A stretch of DNA of 64,000 bases from Gnetum montanum (GCA_015680685.1 MNCI01004927.1:1133169-1197168); one strand, 5' to 3'. Shown: positions 45,926-59,353, counted from the first letter of the stretch. Program-made: numbers and translations. Notes: generated from the sequence alone by a model not told the origin.

Positions 45926-48900
45926 CTACTCCTTAGATGTGATTACTAACACACCAAGGGCACCAATCAAGATGTACTGTCAAACAGTATCATCCAAAAC
46001 ATAGCAGAGTTCAGATAATCAATCTAGTGCAAAATATCTAATTTTGAATAAAATTAGCTGACTATAAATAGAAGTGATCCGAAAACAAAGAAACAAACCT
46101 TAATAATAGGTTTTTCAGTCATTATGATAGTTACCCAACCAACATATGGTAAAAACCTACACAAAGGATCAAAAATCATAAACAGAGCCATACCAGAGAG
46201 AAAAAGTTGCTACCTAAACGTTTCTAGCAACAAGTATGCTACCTGAGTAAAAGGATAGAATATAGAATTTACCCGACAGCACGACCCATTATATGATGCT
46301 TATGCAGCCATTTTTGACCATCAGCGTACAAAGCTGTATCATCTCCATAATTGTTATCACCTACAAATGTTCAAAATATCTTAATTTCACCACATAAAAT
46401 AGAAGCATTAAGACCGAGGGCAAACAAGCAAAAAACAAAGAGCTTGCTACTTAATTAGAAAGTAACTTCACCAACTTGCACAACGAATTCAAATTTAACG
46501 TACTTGAATCTTCTTCTTTTCCTGAACGGGTAAAACGAAGATGTTCTTGACCCTTGCATCATAATCATGTCGACCCACTTTATTAAGAAACGGTCTATCA
46601 CTATTTTACCTTCTTGAGCAAGCTAGTTCTTTCCTAAAGCTTTAAAAGGAGAATCAACAAGGATTTCCTAACAAAGAGAGGTACACTGGTGGATAATCAT
46701 TGCATATTTGGTAATGACTGTGAGACAATCAATCGTTTGTTCTTTGAATGTCATTTTACAAAGTAGCTTTGGGAACAAGTTAGGCATGCATCGAGAAGAG
46801 TTATTATTCAGGGCATGTATATCAAGTTCTGTGACTCACTGATGAGGTGGACATAAAGAATCGAGACTGTCTTTACTAGTATAAGCATCTCCAATTCTTT
46901 AGTGTGGCAGTATTCCCTACACCAATTCTTGGAACATTGTACAATATAGGAAGGACTTTTCTTGAAGGTCAATATTACACTGCCACTTCATAAAAAAAAG
47001 GCAGATGCAGCAGTTCCTTCCAATTTGTGCCTTTAGCTATTTGATGTTTTGGATTTGTAGTTATCCGTTTTGCTGTTTTACCCTAATTTTCAGCAATATG
47101 ATTTTGATGTAAAACTTGTTGAAATTGAAGTCCACGAGAATAGGCAAACTAAGTTTTTTTGATAATTACAACTTTGCAAGTTCAACATTGTGTCAAATAG
47201 TTGAGAAAATGAACAAGTGTAGATATAGATTCCATGGTTATGGCATATGTCATTGTGAATAACACACGAGAATGATATAGCACTTAACTGTAAGCCTTCG
47301 GAAAAATGTATATATCAGTCTGTCATCACATATTGTTTTCTATGACATACAAACATGTTATGACATGTAAAATTATTGCCCTTTTATATCAACTTACGAA
47401 AGGCCACATCTGTTGGTCAATACACATACCTATTAGTTAATTCTTAACAACCGTAATTAGTTATCATGTAAACCATCACGGTTATATATCTTTTGACCAA
47501 AAACGTGATACATTGAGGCTCATAATTAATACCAAAATCCTTAACAAACCTTTCTGCAACCCCAATACAAAAGACTTCCAATTCTTCCAAGAAAATAGAA
47601 GAAAAATAAAATTTTAGGGTAGAACAAGAAATTGCTAGTTTCAAAAACTTGGGTATATATATGGATATTTCCAGTTCAAAAATTCAGGGATTTCTTTCCT
47701 TTCAAAGTTCAAAGAACCCAAGTGCCAGAATTGCATTTTAAATGTTATTAGTGTATCAAATTTGGCCAAAATGCCTGAAATCTAGAATCTCTTCTAAAGA
47801 TCTCTTAGGAAAAATTAAAGCATAATTTCCCCTATTCAATCATAAACCACATATCCTAGAGAGTAATGTGTATTTATCCATTACCCTACATGGAAGGTAA
47901 AACTTTCTGCATTCCTAGTTTTTGGCTCAACGTGGAATACGGTAGATAGTATAGACAGAATATGAATATGGTTAGTAACCAACGAGTGACAGCTATAAAC
48001 ACTTTTCAGTTCATTTGGAAATAGACTGTTAAAAGCGTGGTGATGATCTTTGTATTCAAAGTTGTAATGTGGACAGTGCCGGTAAAATCTAGATTTTTTT
48101 TCTTTTGAAAATAGAGAGAATAGAATACAATATTTTTGAGGGGCCTATGAATAACTGACAAGGTAGAACCTCTGTCTGCACCGGGAAAACTCGTTGGTCA
48201 ACCAGCTATGCAGACCAGAATCCACCACTGCATCCAGGGGAGGGGTACCCACGCCATGGAGTAGAAAAGCAAAGATAATAATACTAGATATGAACAATGT
48301 AAATCCAAGTAATACTCACTTGGTGGAATACTGCAAGAAGTTTACTTTTATTTAAAATATGAAAGCTGAGAACTATTAAAACTTTGAATAGTATTGTTGA
48401 AGAGTCTTTCCATGCCTCTCTGAGGTTCAAACTTGTTTCTTTACTGGCCCTCATTTTCAGAATAGTTCTTCACCTTCTACTTACTGGATCTATTTAAAAT
48501 GTAAAAAATGGATTTTTTGAAAAAAAGCTGGGGCAAGTACCCCTCTACTAGATAACTGGTCTTGCGTTCTTCCTGTGTAGAAAGCTTTTTCACTGAAATA
48601 AGTGCAAAATACGGAATATTGATTTCAACAATAAAATTTAGTATTTTGCAATTATGCACATCATCCTTGCAAAGTAGAAATGCTAATCTTCTCTCTAGTA
48701 TTCCAATTTTATCAGATGTCTTGAAAGAGAGTGAGGTAAGTTTTCTTTTTCTTTTATCCATGTTTTCTGTTCAGCTCCATATGTTATCATTATACTTCTG
48801 CTGAAAAGATTTCCTTCGCTAGAATTACAGTAGACCAAGACCCTGAATAAGTGAAATCACAATCTTCATCAACATCATCTTATAGAATTGGGGTTGGCTT

Positions 48901-51900
48901 TACCTTTCTCATCATTATTCTCCTTCCAAGGCTAAATCAGTGGTTACATCAGGATTCATCATGTCTCTCTTATTACTTCATCTCATGTCTTCTTAGGTGT
49001 GCCTCTTCAACGATTACAAAATAAGTTGTAATTGAAAGGCTGATTGAAAGAAACAACAGAAAATCGCCTTGGACTTTAAACTGATGATTACTAGATGTCC
49101 GAACATGAAAAGTAGAAACTGCTATTAGCAGACTGTAGAACTATATAAACTTTTGTTTCATGAAAAATTTTCATTATTTGGAAACTATAATGCATGGTAA
49201 CTCAGAGTATACAATCCGGGAAAAAAAACAACTCTCCCGCTGGGTAGAAAGGAAAATCAGCTCTAAAATCTATCAAGTAGAAAGGTTTCTTATTTGGGCC
49301 GCTAAATTTGTGTTTCTTATCACCTTTCCCACTATTTTCACAACGGACATCTTCAAATGTCATATTCAAAAGCTAGCACAGGTATGCTCGCTAAAATATT
49401 TTTTGTCAAACTACAGATTGCTTTACTTCAGTTGCAATCTTTAATCATTTTACAGACTATCTGGTTTCATCTAACTGTTCCTATCCAGGTCTTCTCTGCT
49501 CCACTTATTCAATTTCCTACTGCTATAATTAAGAAACTACTATAAACAGAACTCATCTTTTATTGAAATCAGAACATCATCATCATCCTGGCCTTGTCCA
49601 AACAAAACAATATGGGGTCAGCTTCTTATTGAAATCAGAACATATTTCTGAATCTCATTAAATTAACTTGTGTAGACTACACGTGCAAGGATCAAACATA
49701 AGGATTCTGTTATATATCTTCACTTGTGTAGCTTTTGTCAGCTCATGCAAAGAAGGATTTGACAGGAATTAACATAGGTGCCACACCGACCTACAATTCC
49801 TTTCTCATTCAGACTTTCCACCACATAAAACCATTCTTTTTTCGTATACACCCTTTTCATATTGTTCTAAAAAATCTCTTCTTAAATTTAAATACCTTGC
49901 TTTGAACATTTACAGCCCACATTACATCGTCAATCATAATTCACCATGCTAAGTGTCATAATTAAATAATTTGAATTTTAGAGTCCATGTCCACCACATT
50001 CCTTTTTCTGTAATCTTTGAATTGTATAGATTTTCCTAGAAGGAAAAATTTAAAAGAAAAAATACAACTGCAAAATCACGAAACCTATGGAGTATATGAA
50101 ATGGAATAGAAATTTTTCTAATGACCTCTCAAAAGTGCCAATGTCAAAATATTACCCTCTTATCATAGAAAATCATAAATCCCTGTCAAGGTAAGCCTGT
50201 TATGTCCAATAGATACCTTCACATGCAATAATAATAACCAGAAAGAAAAAATATGGGATTGATTTTCCTCTATTTTACAGACTCAATGAGGTATCAGCAA
50301 TCAGCTAGTAAATATGAAAAACGGCACAAACAAACGAGTACAGAAATATATAAAGTAAACAGCTATCACAATGACACCTGCAAGCGAATTGTTAAATTAA
50401 AATTTTGGAAGGACGTTACCTTTCGTAAGGACATCAACCTCGCCAGTGTCTTTTCTTTCATGAACCTACAATATAACATTTAACAAATATGCATTTAAGT
50501 TACTTTGAGATTTTAATCCTAAACACAACCATATCCACATCATATCCCATTGTAATGCAATCTGAACAATGCAACTCCATGTTCCAATAATAAAATAAGC
50601 AAAAATAAGAGTCTTGTCGATAACAGTCTTAAACTTAAGAGAATTTTTTATATTAAGTTTCACTCCATAAAGGAAAGAATTCAATACGATGGTATCTTAA
50701 CTTTGTACAGAGACACCCACATAGTTGAATTGTTTGAGAGACAAAATGAAATGTCATATACAGCAATGAAATGCAACATGAAAATTAATAGCACATCCAT
50801 TGTTTAGCAATCCTTTAAGCATGTGCCTTGTGTAAAAGGTTCAATTAGTAGCATCTAATATGGTAGTAATAAACAATCATGTAATGTGCAGTGCATTTTT
50901 TCTCCTGCTCGATCCAGATGATTATAGAAGAATGGTATGGTTTGCAACTGCAGGAAACCAGTGCTCTTGCTTTACTAGAAGACTTGTTGGCTTCTTTCAA
51001 AAGATCAATATGAACAATTTATCAGAACTTGAGAAGGCATGAACAATGATTTCTTATAATATGAAAAAGAACAGCTCCAGATACCTCACTGGCACTTTCA
51101 AGTGCTCACACCCAGATGAACTAACTTTTGTTGGCAAAAGAACGTATCATGCTTAACCACTAAGGTGCTCTTGTTAGCTTTGAGACCCCTTTGTTTGGCA
51201 AAAGAATGTTGATTACAACTAACAACATACAGTCAAGGCAATTCTGCTTAAGCTAAACCCTTCCTTAATGTGATTAGTTCCATCACATCAAACAAAATTT
51301 GTTTGCTGATATTTCATTTTGTATAGTACTGTATTAGCCTCTAAATGTTGTTTTACCTTAGATATGCAAAGACTATATAAACTCTACCCTATAGGACTTG
51401 GGTATCCCTGCAGCAATGAAAAACACATGCAATTCTTGTCAAAGTTCTTATGTTAGCAGCACTTAGCTGCTACAATAAGGGATCTTTGATTTCAATTAAT
51501 TTGCAGGATGTCTGATCACACATTTAGATTTTAATTAGTTGTAGCTCGAACTGAACAATCAACAAAATATTTTTAAACAACCAAGTAGATTTCTTAGATA
51601 ATAGATTGACAAAATTACAAATAACAGATGAGTAATTTACTATCCTGTAAAAACAGATAGCATGCTAAATCGAATCATTTTAGGGCAAGTACACTATCAA
51701 TGGATAGAAAAATTAATGTGCTTTTCATACTGTTAACATGTAAATTGTAAAATTCTAAAGTTACAGTACCTTCATAACACGGTGAACAATGGGAATTTCA
51801 CGTCCCTGGAATGAAAGGTAAACAATAAAATGGCCAGTTTTCATATCAAGACTGAAGAATAACTTCCACTATAATCAAATAACCAAAACTAAAGAAAACT

Positions 51901-54900
51901 TCAAAAGATCAAGGTACGTACATCAACATGAAATACCACAATCTCCCCTGCACGAATAGGTGCCTTGCTCATGTGTAAAAACAATATATCGCCCTGCATA
52001 AAAGTTGTTTTCATAAATCAGCATTCAAACACCAACTAACGGTGGACGTTATTCCATTTCTAATATTCACAGAAAATCAGAAAGGTACTAAAATATGTGT
52101 AATTCCATGGTGCAGTTGGTAACAAAATAGATTGTGAAGAACAATAAAATTAGAAAATCCTACAAACTCTGGCCAAGACTATGTCATAAAGTTTAAATAA
52201 TAAATTGATCATTGTTCTTGGCAGTAAGCTGCAAATCAAGCTATACGGGGGACAGTATGGGAACAATGTTGTTCTTGTATGCAACTTCAGTTTCATAAAA
52301 GCGTAAAGGGACACCTAATTTCCCCTTATTCTTGGTGAAATACTTTTTATGATATTCTATTTCACTTATAAACACTATTGAGATCATTAGAATAAAAACA
52401 ACAAAATTTAGTCCTTCGCATCTATGTATAGCACTGCAGTTGCAACTGGACAAAGTCCACAGCCTCGCAAACCAACAGAAATTAAGATACTCAGCAAAAA
52501 ACATGCACGCAGAAAAACAGTGCAAAGTGATCCTACCATCGTGCATGGAGATCTCATTGAAATTTCACTGTTGGATTAACAATTTCATTTCCATCTCAAA
52601 ACCCTTTACAAGTGCAAAACAACCTCTTAATTTGCAAGCCCAACAACATTAGAGATTTCTTAGCAATGACTTTTCTACAATGACACATATACACTTTAAC
52701 ATCAATGCAGATACAGTAATGTATAGCTATTCTGAAGTAGCCGTAGCATCAATCACAAGGCATTAAAAGCTACCTGCATTTTCAACCTAAGATCAACGAT
52801 ATCTGTTATAGAACTTTGTTTTCATACATTTTTATTAAGTAAATGCATCTACATAAAAAATGCTGATGCTTTGTAACAGTTTTCCAAGTTTTTCATTGTT
52901 TATTTGGGTAGTAAAGATCCCGGGTACTTTTGACTGGTTGACCCAGTTTTTGAAAAGTAACCAGCAATAACAAGTCATAAAGATTTAAAAATTAATCTGC
53001 TTCTCTCACATTTTCCTTTTCCTTTAAGCGCTTATATCTTTCACCTTTCACCTAGCTTCAGTTTTTTCATCTGCTCAACAAAGCCAGGCACCAACAACAA
53101 AAGCAAGCTGTATCCAGACTAAACCACACACAAACAAGAATATACACAAGCTGCATCTGCACAAATTGAATAGACATTTTTACAAGCTGCATCAACAAAC
53201 ATTGACATTTCAGTTCAAGCTGCATCCGATGTAGGCAGAGGCATTTTTGTTCTGTCTTGACCTGCTCTCCATGAATACAATGTATTTCTAGGTCATTTTC
53301 AACTGGAGTTTTTGTTGTCCCTGGAATTCTCCATCGTTCTTCATTACATGTCATGCTTTGAGTTTTTTCCAGAAATTCAAATTCCATAGAAATGGCAGGG
53401 CCTAAAGAAATTACCAGGGATTACCTGATGAAACAAACCGAAGATGAAGAGTCTTATATACAGCTAAGGTTACTGGATGAAAGCAAAGTATGCTTAACAT
53501 GTAACAAGGAAATGAGAATAATGAAGGATGAATTGGAATGAAGGGTACAGGTTCAGATGCGAAAGTTCCAAATTAATCAAGAGCTCCAGAGTAAATGGAT
53601 AGATGAGCATATCACAACTTGATTGAAATCAGATCCTTGAATTCATGTAATGATGTTCTTGAAAATCCTCCCTTGAGAGTGCAAATCACAAAAGCAGGGT
53701 CTCTAAGGTCATGACTATTAATTAATACAATTTTTGCAGGGAGATTTGTTTAGAGGCATTGTACCATAATTCTGAAAGAATTTGAGGCCCAGGCATGCTG
53801 GTCAGCGTAGACAAATCTAAGTTCAAAAAGAAAAAAGTACCACAAAGGGAAGAAAAGGTTGAAGAGCAATGGACATTTGGCAGCGTTGAGAGAGGATCAA
53901 ATAAAATGTTTCTTGCAACAGTTCCAAATTAGTCCAAGGAAACATCAACAAATGCCATTTATCAATTGATTCACCTTGGAAGTGTTGTTTTCAGTGATAT
54001 ATAGAAGGGTTACAATCCAGAATAGTTGAGGCAACTTAATTTTGCTCAACAAACAGTAAATCATTTCAAGAAGTTTTTAGGATCCTGCATCTGCAGTGCA
54101 CACGAATACAATTGAAAGAGAATGAATACTGTTTTTTAGAATTTTTGTGGCAAAGAAGATGTTCAGAAAAAAAAAAAGGATTTTGCATTTTCCAAGTTCA
54201 TTTAACATATTAAGCTCCATAGGGTTGTTGCTGCAAATGCAACTGAGGTTTAAAAAAATTTTATAAAAAAAAAAAGACAAGGAAAAACATGTGGAAGATG
54301 TAAATGCTTTTGCAAGCACTTCAATTTCAAGGAGTTCAGCATCAAAGGGAAAGTGGAAAATTTGGTTGTTTGGGCTAAAAATGGCCTCCAAGAAATTGTT
54401 CACATTCCAGTCTTTTTGTATTCTCTATTCTATTTTAGCATAAGCATCCTTTCTTGTTAAGACTCTGCTATTCAATACGAACATTTCTTTTATGTTCTGT
54501 CCATTTTGTTTTGGCTTTAAGCATTCAGTTAAAGGCAAGTCAACAATGTACAGTCACCGGTTTTCAGAACATTTGCAATATCTCAACAAGAGGCACTATC
54601 AAGGTGAAAAGAAGAATTTTAGACTAGACTATACCAACTCTGCCAACTATGACTTCCAACTGAGAGAATAGTGCCATTAGAATCTAAAAGGACTTGTAAG
54701 TCATATCATCAAACAGCATGCCCTAATGACTTGGATCATATATAAGTAATAATATATAACTGTGAATATTTTGAAATATACATACTAGAAACCATCAAAC
54801 GTAACATGCAGTATTCATGGCTCAAATTCAAATTCCGTTGACATTGGAACTCATCTCAGTAAATTAATGCCAATTCTGACATATGTCCACATAATGGAAA

Positions 54901-56328
54901 TATTACAAATTAGAAATAACATTATCAGATATCAGTTAAGAAATGAAATTTTATTTGACTAGTAGCCACTGTGATATTTGAGACGTACCCTTTTAAAACC
55001 AGGCTCCATACTCCCAGAAAGAACAACTACTACAGGAGATTCACTTCCAGTCACACACATTAATCCCTTCCATATAATCAATGCAGATGTAACTATCATA
55101 CCTGCAAATGCAATGGCATAAGCACCAATAACAAATTATTTGATTGACTCGTATACCTTAAAATGTGCACAAAGAAAATGAAGGTAGAAAAAATCCAATA
55201 AAAATGAAGGTAGAAAGATGAATCATCTAACATCAATTCTATAAAATATGCAGGTAGAATAGTTGAAACACATGGATGGTATAATAAGAGAAATTAAAAA
55301 TGATAGTTACTATTCCGTGCAATTTATTAAAAAAATTTAATAAGTCATTCTCGGCCAACAAAAGTTCGGATAGGTTAGTCACTTAGTTCCTAAACCATAA
55401 TATAGCATCCCAACAATAACTTCTACACAACCAGAAGTTTCCACACATAAACTTATTTTTCAAGTCGTAAAGCTAAAAAATGTTTCAGTGAGAATAATTT
55501 CAAATATATCACATTTATCGTGACACGTAATATTAATATATGAAAAACCATTCATCCAACAATGCCGGCATACACAATGAGAATCACGAAATTTTCAATG
55601 ACTTGGCAACCACGTTACGTAAATTCTAAGATATTTTTCACGGTATGCTAATTGTGGAAACTGGAAATTTTTATTACATCCAAGAACTCACAATTATCTT
55701 TAATAAGCTTAAGTGAGAACCGCGTGCCTCCTTGGCTAACTCGTTGAGACCACTTTTACTACAACCGGCATAATTCAACTACAAATCTTCCTGCAATCTG
55801 ACAGAAGTTAATTGGCAAAAGAGTATAGTCTTGCGCTGAACAGTCATGATAACAATATACCGTAAGCTTTAACCACAAAGATCTGAATACATTTCCAATC
55901 CATACACCAAGCCCATCACAGACAACACTCAAACACACGGAATCTGTATGCCCTGGAAAAAGATAAAATCTTCTAAAATGGTCAGAAGACCAAGGGCAAA
56001 AACCCAGTTAAACCCTCGCGGATTAAAAATCGAAACTACATTCCAGTAGAAAAAAAAAACGGAACATGTATGAGCAAATTTGAGATACGACATAAACCCG
56101 TAGAATGCTGACAATAAAAATACTTCGCTTGGAAAAAAAAAAACTAAAGAAAAGCGAGAGAGAAAAAAAGGTCCCGCAGCTTTAAATATTCCAGGAGCAC
56201 ATATTTCTTTCAATTATTAACAATGCAGTTAGAACTGTGAGGAATGTACCGAGACTGATGGCCTGAGTGACGAGCTGTCTGATCTGAATGGACTTGATTG
56301 AGTCGATTGTGTCGGAAAGGATCTTCAT
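45926..56328 (-). CDS. SEC11: Signal peptidase complex catalytic subunit SEC11 (8 exons, 180 aa)
   Basis: Cleaves signal peptides from secretory and membrane proteins at the ER membrane, as the catalytic subunit of the signal peptidase complex. Coding exons, minus strand: 56328-56250, 55101-54989, 51993-51922, 51805-51770, 50465-50420, 46360-46273, 46156-46099, 45976-45926. All seven introns start GT and end AG, and phases fit. The 180 residues equal the usual plant length. N-terminal membrane segment about 20-38 ([16 protein letters not shown]); catalytic Ser57 in [13 protein letters not shown]; His96 in IPIVHRVMK; Asp117 in [10 protein letters not shown] with Asp122/123 near; C-terminal hydrophobic [12 protein letters not shown] and [14 protein letters not shown]. 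The start [18 protein letters not shown] fits the family's N-terminus. No stop or frameshift, so probably functional. Intron 5 (4059 bp) and intron 2 (2995 bp) are long; intron 2 shows nothing recognisable. Substitutions such as FHVD and [15 protein letters not shown] are mild. Confidence 0.95.
46560..47120 (+). mobile_element. L1-type LINE 3' fragment in SEC11 intron 5 (antisense to the gene)
   Basis: The plus strand reads [19 protein letters not shown], a stop, then LWEQVRHAS (about 46707-46785). This is the C-terminal zinc-binding region of plant L1 reverse transcriptases (C-x2-G...ET...LFFxCxF...LW). Stops follow. A 5'-truncated, dead copy. Confidence 0.65.
48863..48960 (-). mobile_element. 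RTE-type LINE 3' end remnant in intron 5
   Basis: Plus strand CATCATCTTATAGAATTGGGGTTGGCTT. Reversed, this resembles the 3' end common in plant RTE LINEs (AGCCGACCCCAA...ATAAG then ATG/GAT repeats). Confidence 0.5.
49560..49643 (-). mobile_element. 48-bp RTE LINE insertion with perfect 18-bp target duplication, intron 5
   Basis: TTATTGAAATCAGAACAT occurs at 49560-49577 and again at 49626-49643. Between them lie 48 bases which, reversed, read GCTGACCCCATATTG...AAGGCCAGGATGATGATG, an RTE 3' end with its short tandem tail. A heavily 5'-truncated insertion made by target-primed reverse transcription. Confidence 0.7.
51100..51180 (-). repeat. tRNA-derived SINE-like remnant in intron 4
   Basis: On the minus strand: GAGCACCTTAGTGGTTAAGC, then GTTAGTTCATCTGGGTGTGA, an A-box-like and a decayed B-box-like word at tRNA-type spacing. 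Same orientation as the SEC11 transcript. Confidence 0.45.
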
Positions 56329-56770
56329 TTTGATGGCAACTGTGGGAATCAGTGCGTGCCCTAGTCTTGTTTTGCTTTGGGAAATTCCTGTGCTGCAGCG
56401 AAACCACGGCTCTAGAAACCCAAATTCTTAATCCGAATTCACCCCTCAACGGACGGTTTTGCTTTCTCGATCACGCAGTATTTTCCAGTCGCAGCACCAA
56501 CTCGAACCAGGCTGCTCCTTCACCTGCCCTGTCTGTTACATCATAATTTCCTTCTATATTTTGACGCTTCTCAACAGAGGCAGCACTTGCTGTAATAAGG
56601 GAAAAGAGCTTTATTTTTCAACAAGTTTTTTTTATAAGAAACGGTGCCATGACCGAATAAATACTAAAGGCGATTTCTTTGTGCACGCGAGGATGAAAGA
56701 ATTTCACTCATCCTTTCCTTTTTCGAGTCCTCCCTTTAAACTTTCTATAACCTTGAGAATGAATATTTTG
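56329..56770 (-). promoter_or_regulatory. SEC11: SEC11 upstream region: presumed 5' UTR and promoter
   Basis: The first 250 bases upstream of the ATG are richer in G+C than the surroundings, as expected for a housekeeping gene's leader. A TATA-like CTTATAAAAAA lies on the minus strand at about 56639-56629, some 300 bases before the ATG. No experimental start site can be inferred. Confidence 0.35.
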
Positions 56771-56774
56771 ATAT

Positions 56775-57500
56775 AGCAGGATTATGTCTTTGATTTGGAG
56801 AAAGTCTTTGGTTTTTTCCTTTTTCAACTAGGGGATGTTGCTTCAAGCTTTGAAAATTTTTCAGGCAAAAGTCATTTCAAAGCTAGAACAATCATCTCGA
56901 TCACTTTTAAGAAAGTGGTATTAGGTCTTATAATTTTAGAGAGGAGCATTTACTATAGGAGTGTTGGAACCTGAAATAAGTGAAACAGAGGTACACTCCA
57001 ATATTTATAAAAGTTTATGACTCTGCCTAGTAGAATTGAACCTATGACCTATAGTTACTAAACCAATACCCATATCACTAGGTTAACACCTCATTGTTGA
57101 AGCAACCTGGTTTTGACCAATGGTTCAAAAGCTTTAACTCTCCTCTCAATGTTGTTTATTTAAAAATCTAGTTTTGAGGCTCCATCTCATACACTTGTCA
57201 ACCCTAGAGGGGACCTAGACAATAGGATCTTTTATCTTTGTACCTTTTTCTTGGGTTCCCAATAATCTCCCTAGATGTTTAGACAAGTTTGAACTACAAT
57301 TTCATTCTCCTTTAGAAAACAAAATGTTACAATATGCTGATGACACCCTTATCTTCTTTAGTGTAGTGGTGGGAGATGCTTGGAAGATCAAGGAAGCATT
57401 CGATATCTTTAGTAAATGTACATAACTCATGGTCAACAAGAAAAAGTTAAAGATTCTCAAAGTCCACTATTGTGCTCTTAGATTCAAAGCATAACAAACA
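56775..57500 (+). mobile_element. L1-type LINE reverse transcriptase fragment
   Basis: LQYADDTLIFF at about 57330-57362 is the YADD active-site block of non-LTR reverse transcriptases, followed by AWKIKEAFDIFSKCT and VNKKK, matching the plant L1 pattern (FxxxSGLKINxxKS). Upstream, DLEKVFGFF near 56788 may be the DLxKAYDxV block. Broken by stops and by a SINE (56965-57112). Confidence 0.65.
56965..57112 (-). repeat. tRNA-derived SINE-like repeat inserted in the L1 fragment
   Basis: Minus strand: GTTAACCTAGTGATATGGG, later GTCATAGGTTCAATTCTA and CATAAACTTTTATAAATATT. Same words in the same order as at 43556-43650, so both are copies of one family. Confidence 0.6.
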
Positions 57501-58187
57501 TTCTCAATTGCAAAAGGGATGTTTTTAAAACATATAAAGTTGCAAGTATATAGTATTCTACAAGGTAACAATAGTCAAAAGTGGCATAAGAAGCAAGGCC
57601 AATACCATAAATGGTTCATTGAACATGGTATTTGTAGGTGTTTGGCTAGGGATGCCTCAGTGACAACATCCTCCATGATTATGAGTTTTTGCTCTTGAAG
57701 TTGTTGAGGTGTCCTTCTTAGATAATACTATGGTAGATATGGTTGTTTAGTATTTCCCTAAGGGTACGGTAACCTCCTTGCATCTACTTGTTTTACAACT
57801 TTTATATTGAGAGCATAAGTTAGTGACTCTTACATGGAGATAATCACATGTGCTATCATTGGGTATACAGTTTTTTGATGTTCATATTGGTAGATGCTAC
57901 ATCCATCTTTGCCTCTAGTTTCAGAATTGAAAACCTTCTCAATAGCAACAACCTTTCCCTTCTCCCAATGTGTACCCTTTATATTTCCATCTTCTTATTT
58001 ATATCTTGTAGCTTATTTGCTATTTCTTACTCGTTGCATTTTTCCATGATTTTGAATGTGGAAGCAAATTTACCATAAGTAGAATCCTACAATTTGTTGA
58101 CATTTTCCATGATATCTAATCTATACTTTTGCTTATGCAATATCTTTTGTTGAACTACCTCATCCAGTAGGATCTCCTCTTATTTAT
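57501..58187. other. No gene recognised
   Basis: AT-rich sequence without a supported coding frame; the ORF at 57848-58078 (76 codons, Leu/Phe/Ser-rich) shows no family resemblance. Confidence 0.5.
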
Positions 58188-58269
58188 TGATGAATCAATG
58201 TATATGATGCATTTATGACATTGTAACAATGGTATCATAGTTAATGAGTTGTGGTTGATTGAACCACAT

Positions 58270-59128
58270 TGATGAGAATGCGTCAACATGATCCTATTGA
58301 CATGTACGTGTTGATGGGATCATGTCAACATGTACCCGTCAACACATGGTCTGATGAGTCAATGCATATGCGTTGACGGAGTGTCTAGTCTTGCCTATAT
58401 AAATGTGCACACCTGCTACATTTATGACATTCGTTGGTAAGTAGAATAGTAGAGCTCTTGCAGTTTGTCTATTTCAAAGTTAGAATATTTTCTAAGTGCT
58501 CACAATAGGAGCTGATAAGTGTACGGATCTTTATTCAAGCAGTTATGTACCTAGACACTTTGGTGTGAATGGCAATAAATATGAGCTTTCTTAATAAACC
58601 GTGCAACACTTGGACTTAGCTTAATATTTACTTTAATGTAGTTTACCATTATGTAATTTACTCTTATGCATTTAATTGATTAATTAATTATGGATAATTA
58701 ATGCACATAGGTACAACCATCTCGAGCATACATTAATGCTTGGTAATCCTAGTAGTGGTCACACTTGGTTACCCAGTAGTGTTGCAACATGTTCAGGATG
58801 TGTACAGTAAATGGGAACAGATGCTTATGTTAGGATTAGTTAAGGTGTTAGATGGTTTTTAGCTTAATCAAGCATTTAATTACTTTATTTTCACACTCAG
58901 GCGAAATAGATAAAAATATAAAAGTTATACAAATCATTTGCCTCAATTATACTTAATCATACCCTTGAACCTCACAAGTGGGACTAAGAAGACAACAATC
59001 ACATCCTTGAGATTCACTACCTGGATCATGTGTACTTAGAGAGCTAAAGTCTATGGAATTCAACTAGATCTCTTAGTGAACGTTGGTGATTCATATGGTT
59101 GGGCATAGGGACTCCTCATTGCTCATCA
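58270..59128 (+). repeat. Solo LTR related to the D LTR
   Basis: TGATGAGAATGCGTCAACATG to CATTGCTCATCA, 859 bp, close to the D LTRs in length. It has repeated GTCAACATG/TGCGTTGACG words in U3, TATA-like GCCTATATAAATG (about 58393) and the TCTTTATTCAAG block. No PBS or polypurine tract beside it, and no clear TSD, so the exact start is uncertain. Confidence 0.65.
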
Positions 59129-59353
59129 ATAACCCATTCTACAATGTCATAGATCGAATGCGGTGGGTCATAGTCATGTCTATAAATGCAAGCCCACTAT
59201 CATGTCAAAGTAGCATTCACTTTGAACTCGTAAACAGACTCTTAGAATTTTATTTCTTCAATGTAGCGTTAGTTATGAGTACCTATAGTGTGGTTTGAAG
59301 TGATTGTACGACATCTTTATTTGAGTGAAATGTACCTAGACATGTTTCCTAAC

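Noticed and set aside
49160-49444. 94-codon ORF in SEC11 intron 5
   Set aside because: No conserved motif, AT-rich, lies inside an intron on the opposite strand.
57320-57370. YADD motif considered as an LTR-element RT
   Set aside because: Context LQYADDTLIFF and the following Lys-rich block fit L1-type LINEs, and no LTR-element domain lies beside it.
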